The notes under the pieces are model-generated. The model worked only from the letters and a program-made list of their open reading frames with translations. It ran no database searches and was not told where the DNA came from. From positions 58,162,938 to 58,226,937 of the forward strand of contig CM067322.1 of the NCBI GenBank assembly GCA_034231615.1: a DNA stretch of 64,000 nucleotides, given 5' to 3'. Below, in pieces: positions 33,701 through 48,500 of the stretch (the first letter of the stretch is position 1; each line of letters starts with the position of its first letter). The DNA is from Meghimatium bilineatum. Its lineage: Eukaryota > Mollusca > Gastropoda > Stylommatophora > Philomycidae. A program made the position numbers and the translations under genes.

Positions 33701-36700
33701 AGCAAAGTTCTATACATGATATACTTCACATTTCTTCTTCAGCGTTCATTCTCAAACCTCCGCTGGATCTCTCTTGTAGCAGAACAAAATAGATTTCTAA
33801 CAGGATGTAGTCCAGAGAATGGAAATATCTTGTGTCACTGTTTTATTTGCTTTATTGGCCCGACACATATGTCATTTCACATATGTTTATTCAAAACTGA
33901 AATGCACCGATGGTTACGGTTATATTGTTCAATGAAATGATTAAGCTTAAAAATATTAGTGAATATGATTATCTTGGATTAGTTATTAACAACTTTAGTG
34001 ACTGGTAAATAGAAATTAAAGCATATAATTGCAACTGAATTTTTAAAACTAATGAAGGTGAACAACATTTGGCAGGGTACTAGCATAGAGGTGCAGTTGG
34101 CTCTGATTATTTTTTGCATATTCCATTGGCAACATTTGAGTGAGAGCCATGGATATTTAACAAAACAGTTGCTAAACAAATCACATCATTTGCAATTTTT
34201 CTTCTTTTGCATTCATTCTCAAACTCCTGCAGATTAGCAGAGTGTAGTACAGAAAATGGAATGGTTTGCTGCAGTATATGTTCCTTTCAGCCTGATACAT
34301 CAGACTTCAGTATGACTTCTGGGTCACTTTGACTCTGTATGGGATGAGACATCCAGCTCCACCCCATAACCTCCTTAGTCATCTCTTATGACATGCATAG
34401 AAGGTCAACAGTGTTGCTATTCTTTGTCATAGAAGAGTACTTATAATATCCTGAACAGATATAAAGAACAGATATAATCTGTGAGTACTGAACTCAATGA
34501 ATGTAAAAGCCAGTTGTCTACTGAACAATATTACTGTATGGAAAATGATATTTTTCAGGTATAGAAAGACAATAGTTAGATAATAGTAATTAAAAACTCA
34601 GTCTTGTTACTTGTTAAGAATGACTGGTCACCCCAAATGAAAATGGACACCGGACATTATGGAGAATTTACACATCTCAGGGGCAGATGTTTGGTGTAGA
34701 ATAAAGAGGTGTTTTGATTGACTGTTATGGAGATAACAATCTGGAAGGAATGTCACCTGATGATGATGGAATTATTTTTTGGGGTTCGTTCTGAAGCTAC
34801 CACTGGATCTCTCTTGTAGCAGGGCAATGGTCCTAATAGATTTTCAGCAGAATGCAGTTTAGGGAACAGAATTTTGTTGTTTTGCCATTTTATTTGTGCC
34901 AGTGGCACAACACATCCTACTTCGGCATCATGTAACACACGTGCAGTGTTTCACCACTCGCTGAATGGTGGACATATGTAGCCATATTTATAATGTTGAT
35001 AGGGCCTATAGTCCTTTAGGGTCGTAGAAGTGTCACACTGGACACAAAAAGCCAGTAAATTAGCACAATCAACACAAAAAGCCTTCCAAACATCTCTATC
35101 CTCAGCCATTTGGAGGAGTGAAACATCATGCCCAGACCATTCCTTAATGTTATCTACCTAGGATTTTCTTTGTTCACCTTCCACCATTGACTGTTTCTTG
35201 CAAAAGTGAATTGTGCCTCGTCACATGACCATACCAAAAAATGTTCTGCCGTTTCACCACTGCCAAAAGTGGTTTTTGATAACCTGCAAATTCATTTATT
35301 TGCTGCAGGATGAATATATTTGTCTTGTGTTACTATATAATTAATTTTTAACAAATATCTATAGCACTTGTTTTCAAAAGCCTGAATACTTCTTTCCATG
35401 ACTGCATTGAGTGTCCAGCTTTCACATTCATATAAATATTCTTAGCATGATCTGAATAGATTGATCTTACTGTAATACTGATTTTTCTTTTCCACAAATC
35501 ATATTAAGCCTTATCATGGCAATCCATATCAATAGTAGGTCAGCTGTACAAGAGAACTGGTACCTATACTGTACACAGAACATGAACCTGAATGCTAACC
35601 ATGGTCAATCATACTTGAATTTTTTCAGCTGTAAGTATCACTATTGTTATAGCCAAAGACACCCATGATGAAATTATTTTGAAAAGACAAGAATGATAGA
35701 GATAATTTAATGGCACAAGAGTGGAACAAATATAATCTCTAGCATTCTGTTCTGTAAGATTTTGCATAGATTTTTTTTCATTAAAATGTATAGTGAAACA
35801 AGAACAACATGATGTTGGTGTTGTTATGAATGGAGTGTGCATGTGTTGTATATTTTTATGTCTGCAGGTACATGATGTGCAGCAGTGCAGCAGAACTTCG
35901 TGAAAGTTCTCACTGGGAAGGGAAAGGCACTATTAGCAGACAAAATCTAATTGAAAGTCTGCAAGGTACTTTCAATTTTCAATCATTTCTTGCACACTAC
36001 TCTAGGACTGAATTTTTCCTGTTTTTATTCCATCTTGAGCTTTTGAAAACAACAGAGCAGTATGCTAAGTATTATTTTCACATTTTATTTCTCTATGTTT
36101 TTCCTTTTTCTTTTCATCTCTCACTACCATTTATTATCTATGCATAGATCTGTATCCACTGTTGTTGCCCTCGAAGTGTTTCCAGGACACTAGTTCCATG
36201 TAACAGCTATGAAATGTATGCTTTTATATTCATTCATATCCACTCACATTTGTATATGTTTTTGACCTATTGAAGCATGGTCTAAAAATCTGACAATAAA
36301 TGCTTATGGTAAAGAGGCCTCAAGAAGCTATTTGATTGCTGCTCTGATGTTTCCAATCTCTATTTTTATACTATAATTACTTCCAAAGTCTGATGTGTTG
36401 GTCCATTGGTAAATATAAAACATCATAATGCATCAACATTCTCTGGATTACATCATTCTGGAAATCTAGTAGGGTCATTGTCCTGCTATAAGAGAGATCC
36501 AACTGAAGTATGAGCATGAATGCTTTAAAAAAATACTTATAAATTCCTATGTTTGCTGTAAGCTTTGGACAAATGTGAAATATTAAAAAATGTTAAAGAA
36601 ACTCAATGTTAATGGGAAAGATCTAAAAATATTAAGAAATATCTATTGGAAACAAGCAGCTATGATGATGGTTGACAGTAGTATAGGAAAATACCAAAAG

Positions 36701-39700
36701 ATAGAAATGGATGTCATACAAGTATGTGTAATTCCAGCAGATCTTTTCTCCCTGCATACAAAAGATATGCAAAATATAGAAAACATGCCAGAAATAGCAG
36801 TTGCAGGTTACAATCTGAATTATCTGAGATGTGCTGATGATACAGTACTGAGTTCAGGGATGAACAACAACTTCAAGCCCTGTTTAGACATGGTAGTACA
36901 AGAAAGTGAAAACAAAGGCATCAGTATAAACAAGAAGAAAAGAGAAGTAATGGTTGTTTCAAAGAAATATACACTACCAAGATGCAGTATTACTATCTTC
37001 TTCTTTCCTTCCTCTTTTACCCTTTACAAGGTGTTGAGGGAGATAAAATGTTCTTGTTCTCGCTTTTCTGGCAGCTTCAGATAATGTTATTTGGTGTTCG
37101 TGTAATGTCTCTTTGATGTTGTCGATCCAGCTTACTCTAGGTCTACCCTGGCTCTTCTTTCTGCTTCTCCTTTCTTCATAGAGTATTACTATCAGTGGTA
37201 CAAAACTAAATCAAGTGGATAAATTTAAGCATCTTTGCACCATTTGAACATAAGATGGCCTGTGTTCCAATGAGATAAAGAGAATGATAGTGCAAGTGAA
37301 ATCACCATTTAAAAAAAAAGAGAAACATTCTATGCAATGGAGTACTGTCAATTCATATGTGAATTCTAGTGCATGGATATTATATTGAACCAATTCTTCT
37401 TTATGGATGTGAAGAATAGATGGCAAACAAACTAAAAGTAGGCTGGAAGCAACTGAGATGTAATTTTTGAGAAGATTGATGAAATTTCCATGGACAGCCA
37501 AGAAAACTAATATAGAAGTCCTCAGATATGCTGAGGTAAAAAAAAAAAACAATTATTGCAAAAATTAGAAGTAGTCAAGATTTTAAGGACATGTGATGTG
37601 AAGAGCAAAACTTGAACATTTAGTAACCGCTGGAAAGATGAAGATATAGAGGAAAACAGAGAGAAATTGCTGAACCTTTTAACACAAGAGATAGAGAGTT
37701 GAGGAAAAACATGATCGCCTACACCACTCTGCATGGCACTTGATTGATTGTTTGTTATAAACCTTCATCTAACCTGAGCTAGGTACCTTGATCCTTATTT
37801 CTTAAGGTGTCATCTACCCAAGAGTTATCAGTTGTTTCGTGGAGTGTTAAGGGTAATGCATTGCTCTCGTGCAGACCCAGGGTTAGCAGATAACTAATAT
37901 CCTAAAAGTACCTCCTCGTAGTGCACCCTGGGAATAGAAATACAGTGGCTTGTGCTGTTCCTGCCAAGACTTTTAGGGATCATGTCAGTAAATTATGGAG
38001 ACTGCAGATGGAATAAGAATTGATTGCAAAAAGACAAGCAATATCTCAGACACCTGCTCCAACACATACAGCAGCACTGTCTAGACACAGTGGTGAAAGA
38101 CATTCTGGCTCAAGCAGCAGAAATGTAGATACATTGGCCAATGCAATTGTCTGGGTATATTGTCTTTGTAAGGACAACATATTAAGTACAATGAGAGGAC
38201 ATCACAGAGCCAGAGGGCAGCTCTAAGTGCAAATAGAACGGGAAAACGCCACATGGAAATCCACACTAAAGTATTGTTCAGTTCGAGAACAAGCTTCTAG
38301 TACCCAGTGCTCCTAAATATGTGTAAAGACAGGCTTGAATGAGGAGTTCAAGATGTTGGTGAATGACACCTCAGCCAAGAGGGCAAATGAACCCCATCCC
38401 TACTCTACTGTTGAGTTTTCCTGTACTGGAATCATACTCTCAGATGAGCATAGGCACAGTGCATCTAATTACATGAGACAATTGAACTGGCAGCGAAACA
38501 CGTCATGCGAGATAGATGTAGTCAACCCAAGTCTAAATCCCTGATTACAGCCTCCTCTGAGACTGCCGCCAAGGGACATGATTTTGGCTGGAAAGTCTAA
38601 GGTCACAGTGGGTGATAAGCCAACATGTCGAAGAGTCGATACACATCCGTCGCCTCACAACAGGTAGGAAAACTGTCATAGGCTAGGGAAGCTAGCCCGA
38701 ATTAAAGGCATGCCAAAATCGAATGTGCTGGGACCTTCCGAGGTGCAAATAACGCAGCTATGCTGTAAACTGGCATCACAATGTACTTCACACTCCCTGG
38801 CGGAAATTACACAAACTTTCATGTTTGTTATCAGATAGCGAACACAGAAGAAAAAGAAATTGTTTCATTTTAAAGTTTATCTTTCCTTTGTGTCATTCTG
38901 TGCAAGTTATGTCGAGGATATTTATTATATTTTGTTAGTTTCACAAGTTCAGAATGGATCTTTCACAAGAAGTAAACTTGGTCTATTCTTTCTGTCTAAT
39001 TTTCTTCTGCATTCGTTCTCTTACTTGAGCATGTTAACACAATGTAGAATGTAACAGAATATAGTTTGAGAAATGGAATGCATTATGTCATGGTTTACAG
39101 CTATGATGCAAAATCAACATTTTTGTAACCCAAACATCAGCATTGAATCTCATTTCATGGTTGCCTTTTCTCTTTAATCTTTTTCTCTTTGATTATACTG
39201 CCTATTTCAATCTATTGTTCAGGTCCCCCCCCCCCTCCCTCTTTTTATTCGCCAAATATTTTTTCAAACTGTAGAAGAGATATTTTGTAATCTCTGACAC
39301 ATGCAGTGTTATCTACATGGAGCTGCCCATAGAAGGTGTTGAAAATGAAAGTTACAGTAGAAGATTGTTTCATACTTTAAATGGTATGACCAAGATTCTA
39401 AAAATGTATAATTGAGAGGGCTAGATATGCTCCAGTTGGTTAACTTGTGAGCATGATCATGTAAGATTATCTCCCTTCGCAATGTTTGTCAGTTTATCCT
39501 TTATTAATTTTAACCTTTAGCACTCTGTGTTTACAATTATGTAATTTCTCTCCTGTCGCTGAATTAATTTTTGGGTATTTTGCTTAATAGTTGGTGGCTG
39601 TTTTGAAATTGTGATAACTTTTTTGTTGTTAAAGATATTTAAATAATATTTACACATATAAATAAAGAATTAAATTCTGCATATATTGGTGTAGGTTTTG

Positions 39701-42700
39701 TTTGTGTGTGTGTAATATGAGACATGTTAGACAGTCTCAAAGACTTTTTCCAAAAAACCCCAGCAAATTTTGACTTTTAATATGATAATATAATAGTATG
39801 AAGTTTCCGATATTATTTTTCAAAAATTCTGAAGTGGAAACAGTCAACATAGACCGAAACTTGCATAATTTACGGTCATATTTGTTGTAATTTCAGGGAT
39901 TAAAAAGATTAAAACTACAGGTATGTCTTAAAATCCATCTATAAACCTAGACCTAGTCCAGAAATGTATAGATCGAACTTGGTTGATGTTTTAATATCAA
40001 ATTAGATAAAGCAACATGGTATAACTGATTTTCGAGTGTGGAAATAACTTATCTCTCCATAAATAACCATCTGAATTACAATCTATAATGATTTTAATTA
40101 AAATTTGATAAAATAAAAGTCTATAAAACCCAATTCACCATCATGGAGATGTTTTTGTTTGAATTTGTCAATATATTACGAAAATATCAATATTTAAATG
40201 ACATTTAACACATGGTTGCCACTAAAACTGCAGGAAAAGGTAGTCAATTTAATAAGAGTTGGTGAATATATTTGCCACACGCATGCTAAACATTAATATA
40301 AATTTATTTAGGGTTAGTCATGTAAAATAAAACCTCTCCTAATCCTAAGCCTAGCCCTTAAAAAATTAATAGTTAAATTAATAATTGATAAATATCAATT
40401 GATAAACTTTGCCAAGGAAAATAATTAAATTAATCACATCAGGGTGTACATATTCCAGAATAATCTTTCATTAAAATTGAAGCACAACATATATATTATA
40501 TTAAAAACTGAGCACAAGAAAGCTTAACTTGTTTATAAGAAATGTATTCCAGATTATAACATATGTATAGGTTTTAAGAAATCTGCTGGCTGAGAGATTA
40601 GTAGGTCTCACTGTCTCAACTCCTGCGCGCTTGTAGTGATACTTCATGTAACCATCAACAATGTTACTGAAACATATGTTGTCTAAAATGTCAGTAAATG
40701 TTGACAAGCAGTATTATATACAGGAATGGCTTTAATTTATTGCATTTTAATAGCATTGTTAAAGGTCAACAGTGTAATTGTTAGAGATACATTAAAAAAA
40801 ATTTTCAGCAAGCTTTATGGCTGTTGTTGTTTCGTTCCCCAGAAATAATGAGAATAACGAGTGATTAACTGTCACTTCCTGTATGCTATGGGATGGTTTC
40901 TCCAGAGCTTTAGTTCATGGCCAGAAGTTTTTGTGAGGTTTTTCTTCTATCTTTCTGCAATATGGAGAGTCATGAGCTTCATGTTTCCTGCCAAGCATGC
41001 TTTCCTGTCAGATGTGTCCATAGCAACGCATCTCTGAACCATGGCCGCTGGGTTGGGTGGGGCAGCCATCTATGCATTCACCACCATCCAAGAAACTCTC
41101 TGATTATTCAAGACTAACATGTTTGGCTGATTCTAAGCTCTTACAGGAAATTGTCATATCCTGCACATAGTTATTGTTCACCATAACCCATGGTCCACCT
41201 GTTTATAGCCTGGGCAACACATACATGTTGGCATCTAAGGCCATGATCAGGGCTGGAGCTAATCTTCTTCCCCCAGCATGATGTGATATTCTGTACCACA
41301 AAGGAAATGTAATTGTACAAATGAAATGATGTGGGTCTTCCACAAGAGGAAAGTGTCACTTTATTGACATGTCTTTTACTGAGAGTTTACTATTGAATAA
41401 TGGTTTGTCTGATAGGCTTATAATTTAACTTCAGACTTTTTGCATGCAGAACTTCATGACTAAATAAAAATAGCTTAATTAAATGGGAAAGAGGAACACC
41501 TAGATTTGATAGTAGAAAGAACAGTTTTCAGGAGAAAATGTGTTAATAAATTTCGAGCAGCTGCAATAAACATTGATAAAGAACTGCAAAGCATTATGGG
41601 CCACTGAACTAGAAAATGAAAATAAAACAGTTGCCAGACAAATGACACCACATGAGAAATAAATATGTGAAAATAAAAAACTCCACAGAAATGATAACTT
41701 TAAACACTACACATTGTCTCCAATTGTGTTGCCTGGACTCGAAAGAGAAGTAAATAATAGCAACACTGTGGCCTTCCATGCATGTTATAAAAAGTAGCTA
41801 CGGAGGTTTGTGGATCCAGAAGCCTTACTGAAGTCAGATGTGCTAGGCCTTAAAGTGTAGATATCGCAGTCAAGCTGTAAAACTTGATACAATACATTCC
41901 GTTCTCCAGACTACATCCTACTAATCTGCAGGAGTTTAAGAATGAACATATAAGAAGTCATTAGGATCATATGAAATTAACCATAAACAACTCAATTTAA
42001 ATAAGAGATAAAAACAATAAACTGTTTATTCCTTGTTTCAGAATTTCTTCCTCCATCTGTTATGCTCCCACCAAGACGCTTGTTTACTTTGCTTAGACAA
42101 GCTGTTGAACAGCAGAAAGACAAATGTCCATACCACAACACACAACTCAATTCTGATCTCTCCTCTGTGTCATTGCTCATGGACCATGTATGTACCAAGT
42201 ATGTACACATTCATCACTAATAATAAAATGTACATAATTTTTTTATGAGTTAGTAAAATAAAAAATTATATTGAAATACAAGCTGGAGGCTGGAGATATT
42301 TGATTTTATAGAAGCATATTACATGGAAATATAGACAGATACATAATAAGGCTAAGATCATCATCTTTTTGTGAGTGGTTATTGAGAAGAATATGCAGAC
42401 AACACAGTGTTATTAAATTAACAACAAATGAACAAAACCTACTGGATTTAATTAAGTCAACCCAGAAATTCAGCGAACAACAAAACTTGTAAACATGAAA
42501 AAGACAAAAATTATGGCAATCGACAAAGTAAAATCTAGACCCAAAATTAATATAAAGAACTGCAACTTAGAAAAAGTGAGATATTTTGATTATTTAAGTA
42601 CTAATATAAACAATGGGGTGACTGCGCAGTTGAGATTAAGAGCACAGCACTGACAAAATTAAAACAGCTACAGAAATTGTGGCAGGTTACTAACATAAGA

Positions 42701-45471
42701 AGCAGTTTGTGCTTATTATGAACGTGTGTGTTTCCAATGGCGACATTGGATGTGAAGCATGAACACTAAATAAAACATTGTCCAAAAGAATAACATCATT
42801 TGAATTAAAGTGCTACAGAAAAGTTCTTAGAATACCATGGACAGCAAAGAAAACAAACCAGGTGGTGCTAAGCACAATCAGCATCCAAGACGGCTGGCTT
42901 CTGAACATCATATTGAAGAAAAAATTGGGGTTTTTTGGTCACGTTAAGAGGCATGGCCGTATGGAGAGAGTGATATTGGAGGGGATGATAGACGGTAACG
43001 GCAGACCAAGATGTCAGTGGATATAAAACATACAGGAATGCCTGCACACGTCCCTAAAGGTAATGGGACAACTTCCTAAAGACTGAAGATTAATTCAATA
43101 GATCCTTAAGGAAGACTGTCCATAAAGAATATGTCAAGTGATGATGATTGAGAAGAATGATTAGATGTAACAACATATGGGATATAGACTGCGGCAGTGA
43201 TGATACAATCACCAACACACACAAACAATGATTCTATTGGACTCTCAGAGCATATGGCACAAGATAGAAAAGTGGATTATAAGAAAGGAGTGGAGTATTC
43301 TTCTCAACAACATCAAAATCATCATATGTACCTACAGTCCAGGCCATGTGGGAGTCAGAGGACAGTTAATGCATTGGTAACGAACTCTATAACTTATGCC
43401 ACAGTAATGAGAAAAGACAGATGAGCTAATTAGGACAGTTAAGGATGCATTACAAAATGATGAAGAGAAAGCTGGAATAAACAATGAACATGTTCAGAAA
43501 ATAATTAAATGCGAGTGATCAGAGGGTGAAGGAAAAAGTGCGCTCTCACTGGAAAGATCTGAAGATCTGCAACTAACTAACTAGGATACGAACTCTTACA
43601 TTGCTGATGGAATGGTGAGCGGAACATATATGGGAATGCTTCCAGGGCTGTGATTCTGGTTACTAACCAAGAATCAAACCGATGGCATAATAAGAATCAA
43701 ATAACTTAGATAATAATTGTAATAGTAAGACCCATAACTGTTATAATCGTAGGGGTGCCACAATGGATACATCAGCACAGAAAGTTCTGCAAGCAACTCT
43801 ATTCAAAGGAGTGTAGAAAAATTATGCCAAAATCATTCTTCGATGTTATCAATCCAGAATTTTCTCTTCCCTCCTCTCTTCTATCCACCCTCGACTTTTC
43901 CTTGCAAAATAATGTTAGAAAGCAAGTTGTGTTTCATTACACTTAGATACTGAACTGGAAAGTTAGTGTCATACTATATTGCTACTTCTGGAGGATGACA
44001 TTCTTTTGCTCTGAAGAAAACGATGTCTTTGACCTGCAATATAAGAATGTCATTTTCATATTTTTTTCTCATCTATACTTAATTTTTTGGGATTTGTTAA
44101 TTATTTATATTTTGTAATGTATTTACAGATTGAAAATTAAACATAAAAACATTAAAGATTTACTGATTACGACATTCAAATATTTTCAATTTATCTTTTT
44201 GTAGAGAGCAGTTTCCAAATGTTACAGTTCAAGTACTGTGGGACCACCAGGATGAGGTATGGCACTGTCAATTCTCTCCAGATGGAACACGACTTGCCAC
44301 AGGTTCTAAAGACAACAAACTTATTATATGGAATGTTGACACTGTAAGTTGTGAATGTATTGTTATTTGTGACATGATCAGTTTTTCAATTTTTGTATAT
44401 GAACTCGATCGGACAGACAAGAATTGGTTCACATTATATGCCATATCAAGATAGTGTAAGGAGTCAAGCAGCCAATTACATCCTGAGAAAACATGCATGT
44501 TTTTGGTGTTCTTTGAATAACTATACAGTGAAGGCTGGCCTACTCAAAGTTACTTTTGATGGCCAAATCATGGAACACCATGACAAGCTACATTATAGTC
44601 AAGCAAAATAAATTAAACAGGTTACTAAAACACTTACCTTGCCTAATAATAAAAATATATTAAAAAGTATATATACAAAACATACAATAAAACTAAACAG
44701 GACAATTCTCCACGTATTGGCTCAAATTGAACCTTTTTCAAGAGACAAACAACAGAAAACAACACAATAAAAACAAAATAGATGACTAGATTTCATCAAG
44801 CTCCGTCTCCATAACGCAGGGATGGCAGTAAAAGAGAAAATGCGTGCATTCATTATAAACAAACCGAAAATGGGAAATTAGAGGCACTATAGATGTAGTT
44901 TGGATGTTTATAATGAGTGCAAGAATAATAAAAGAAAAAGATAAGAAAAATACCCCTTTTGTCACTTTATCAGACAGGCAGGTTTTAAGAACATAGTCAC
45001 AACAGGCAAGACTGAAGGGAACAGAGACAGATGGGGACGTGAGAAAATATTCGTGTGACAACCTAGCAAGGCTTGGAAACAACGATCCTGATAACAATAC
45101 TGTGAACAGAGAACCATGGTCACCTACGCCAACCAGAATGGCATATGATAATGATAGATTAGGTTGTGGGGTGAGTGGGTTTGGGGAAGGAAGGATACAA
45201 GAAGAATCATCATTTGAAAACGCATGGAATGAATGTGAAACCAAATATAGACATAAACATATATATAAAACCAAACCTAAACATACATAGAAATGTATAC
45301 ACACACCAAGAGTTAAGAAATAAATATATAACAAAATGGACACAGAAGGATACCCACACAAAATGCACAGGCATGTAAATGTATCCACACATAGGAAAGG
45401 GCTCACACCAGAATAGGCATACATATTGACACAGAATGGAGATACGTGCATTAACATAAGCAAGCTCTCAC

Positions 45472-45567
<96 letters not shown>

Positions 45568-48500
45568 AATATGAACATGCATCCACATAAACACTTTCTC
45601 ACAAAAATAAAAACAATAACATGAACATTCGCACACATAGAAACATATACATATATTAATGTAAATATAAACGTTCGTTCACATAAAGATAATTCTATAA
45701 CAACTGCATATGTATACATACAAATGTGTGGCCCAAAGTAATTGTGTGGATACATAGAACCATGTAAAACAAAATGCATATACAAATAACTATACATGTG
45801 TGGGCACCCATCGAAGAGACAACTGCAATAACAACGAGGAAATCAAAATCTAAATATGTAAATGATTTAACAATAACAAAATGGCATTCCAATGTACAAT
45901 TGATGGACTAGAGTACAAAATAATCACATATTGACATACACAAACAAAATAAGACATAAAGGAAATATATAGAAGTACGGCAAACACAAAAATAATTACT
46001 CACGAAAGTGTACAAAGACAAATAATTACAAGAATCAGTGCAATACGGGAGTAGAGGGTATAAAGAAAAGGTGGGTAACTCAAACAAAACGGTGATTAAT
46101 GTTCATTCCGTGTGGTCATAAGACTCCCATATGACAAATGAGACGATATTCCAAGGACTGACGTTGCCGGTCACCGGTATAACAACGTAACAAACCGGTT
46201 ACAGAGACATCAGAGCTACCATGATGTGACGGGCTGTTAAAATGATTAGCCACTGGGGAGTCACGATGATTCGTGATATCTCTCAAATGTTCGGCGAATC
46301 TATCTGCTAAACATCTACCAGTCTCACCAATATACTTCATATCACAACGCTTACATATGATAGAGTATATTAGATTACGGGACAAACATGAAAAAGAATC
46401 CTGAATATCAAAGTGTGATTAGGAAACTGTAACATGGGAGTGAGAATAACAAAAGGGCAAGTCAAACAATTTCGATGACAAGGGACAGTTCCTAGTTGAC
46501 CTGCAGAAGTGCGTAGACGAGAATGAACTAAGAGATCACGAAGGTTTCTGTCCCTCCGAAAAGCGACTAGTGGAAGAGAGGGAAATGCAGGACTGGAGAT
46601 GGGATCTAACTGGAGGATAGAGAAATGTCGTAATAGGATACTTTTTCATCCTCATAATATGCCGGCATTACGTATCCTATTATGACATTTGCTTATTATA
46701 GAACCATATGCCTATACCAACAATTGCTGTAAAATTTCTTTTCCACATAAAATCAAATCATTGCTATCTTTAAAGTGACATTCATAGCATAAATTCTGCA
46801 ATAAATTTGTTCAGTAGATAATAATTAATCATAAATCTTTATCGTGGTTATGAAATAATCTACTTGTGCAAAATATGAAGCTCATACCTTTAGTATTTAT
46901 GGAGATAATATACAGTATAGGTGTTAAACTATTGATGATGTGAATGCCCTATTTATTAGACATCACAACCAGATATAAATGCCCTTTTCTATTCTTTCTT
47001 CTTGATTCTTGATTAGAAACTGGCCTCACAGCACGTGGGGCATTCCCATAAGTGCTCCGCCCTCTGTTCCAGCAGCTATCCGGCTCGGTGTTTCGAGTCT
47101 AACGCCGCCGAAACAGACGTCAACATCAGGGCACAACTCTGGCCCCTGCGACAGGTTTCTTTGTTGTTCCGCCCACCCACGTCGTGCCCGTAACTAGTTC
47201 AAACACAACATCTGCCTGTTGGAACAACATGGTAACTGTTATCGAAGGTTACGACTACGGGAAAGCCTGTTCTATTAGGCTTCACAACTTAATATGAATA
47301 CCTTGTTGTATTAGGCTTCACTATCAGATATGAATGCCCTGTTCTATTAGACATCACTACTAGATATGAATGCACTGGTCTATTATACTTCACTACTTGA
47401 TGTGAATGCCTTGTACTTTTAGACTTCACTATTACATGTGAATGCCTTGTACTGTTAGATTTCATTATTAGATGTGAATGTCCAGTTCTTTTAGACTTTA
47501 TTATCAGATGTGAATGCCCTGTTTTTCTATTAGACTTTACAACCAGATGTGAGTACTTTAAATCTTAATATAATGACAATAATTATATTTCTCTGTAAAA
47601 CAGGAATACTTTGAGTGTGAACATTACAGGACACTGGAGGAGCATAAATTCTCAGTAGGTTTTATTACATGGTGCCCGGACAATATGCATGTTCTTATAT
47701 GTGGTCCCGATGAAACGAATGAGGTCTTTATTTATAATGCTGTGGTAAGTTGTTATTTCAGTTGTTATTATAGATACTTTTCTGTATCTACTTTGAGATG
47801 TCATCATATATGTTGTCATGTCATTTATCTTCCTGTTCCTACAATGTCATTTTATATGTCCTCCTACACATTGATGTGTAAATTGTTTTTCTATAGGTTG
47901 TTTAAAAGTAACCCATTTCTTCTTCTGCGTTCGTTCTCAAACTCCTGCAGATTAGCAGGATGCAGTCCGGAGAACAGAATGCATTGTGTCATGGTTTACA
48001 GCATTGCTGCGATATCTGCGCCTTTCGGCCTGACACATCCGACTTTAGCATGGCTTTGGGTCACTGACCTTATATGGGATGGGACAGCCAACTCCTTCCC
48101 ATAACCTCCTTAGTCGCCTTTTACGACATGCATGGAAGGTAAAGTGTTGCTATTCTTTGCTCCCCTTTCAGGCCCCGGCAACACATGGGCAGTAAACCCA
48201 TTTTAAACCCATGTGTTTTTTTCATTGGCAACATTAGGATACGAGACTTGGACTTTAAACAAGGCAACATCCAAAAGAATAAATTCATTTGAAATTATGT
48301 GCTACAGAAAGATCCTACAAATATCATGGACAGAAAAAGAGAACTTTGAAATTACTGAAACTAAATGAAGGGTGGCTTTTAAACACCATTATAAGAAGGA
48401 AACTCCAGTAGTTTTGGACACTTAAAGCAACATCATAGTATAGAAAGGCTGATTTTAGAGGGCAGAGTGAGAGAAGAGGAAGACCAAGAAGATAATGGAC

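Larger units (their letters stand above)
44640..46650 (-). mobile_element. Penelope-like element, 5'-truncated, minus strand
   Basis: From 46640 leftward: [54 protein letters not shown], a frame break, then the GIY-YIG nuclease at 46385-46116: [51 protein letters not shown]. Beyond the stop a long 3' region contains a (TA)n run (45478-45562), a nested LINE-E fragment and, near the 3' end, a conserved hairpin (44722-44762). The 5' terminus coincides with a 19-bp inverted repeat (46623-46641 and 46672-46690). RT palm motifs are absent. Inactive. Confidence 0.85.

Noticed and set aside
43990..44060. CTGAAGAAAACGATGTC as a hammerhead ribozyme core near WDR26 exon 7
   Set aside because: It fits CUGANGA, but the GAAA box and a pairing stem II are missing and no PLE sequence is adjacent.
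47009..47197. 62-codon Pro/Ser-rich frame in the GC-rich block
   Set aside because: No homology recognised; GC-rich sequence has few stops by chance.
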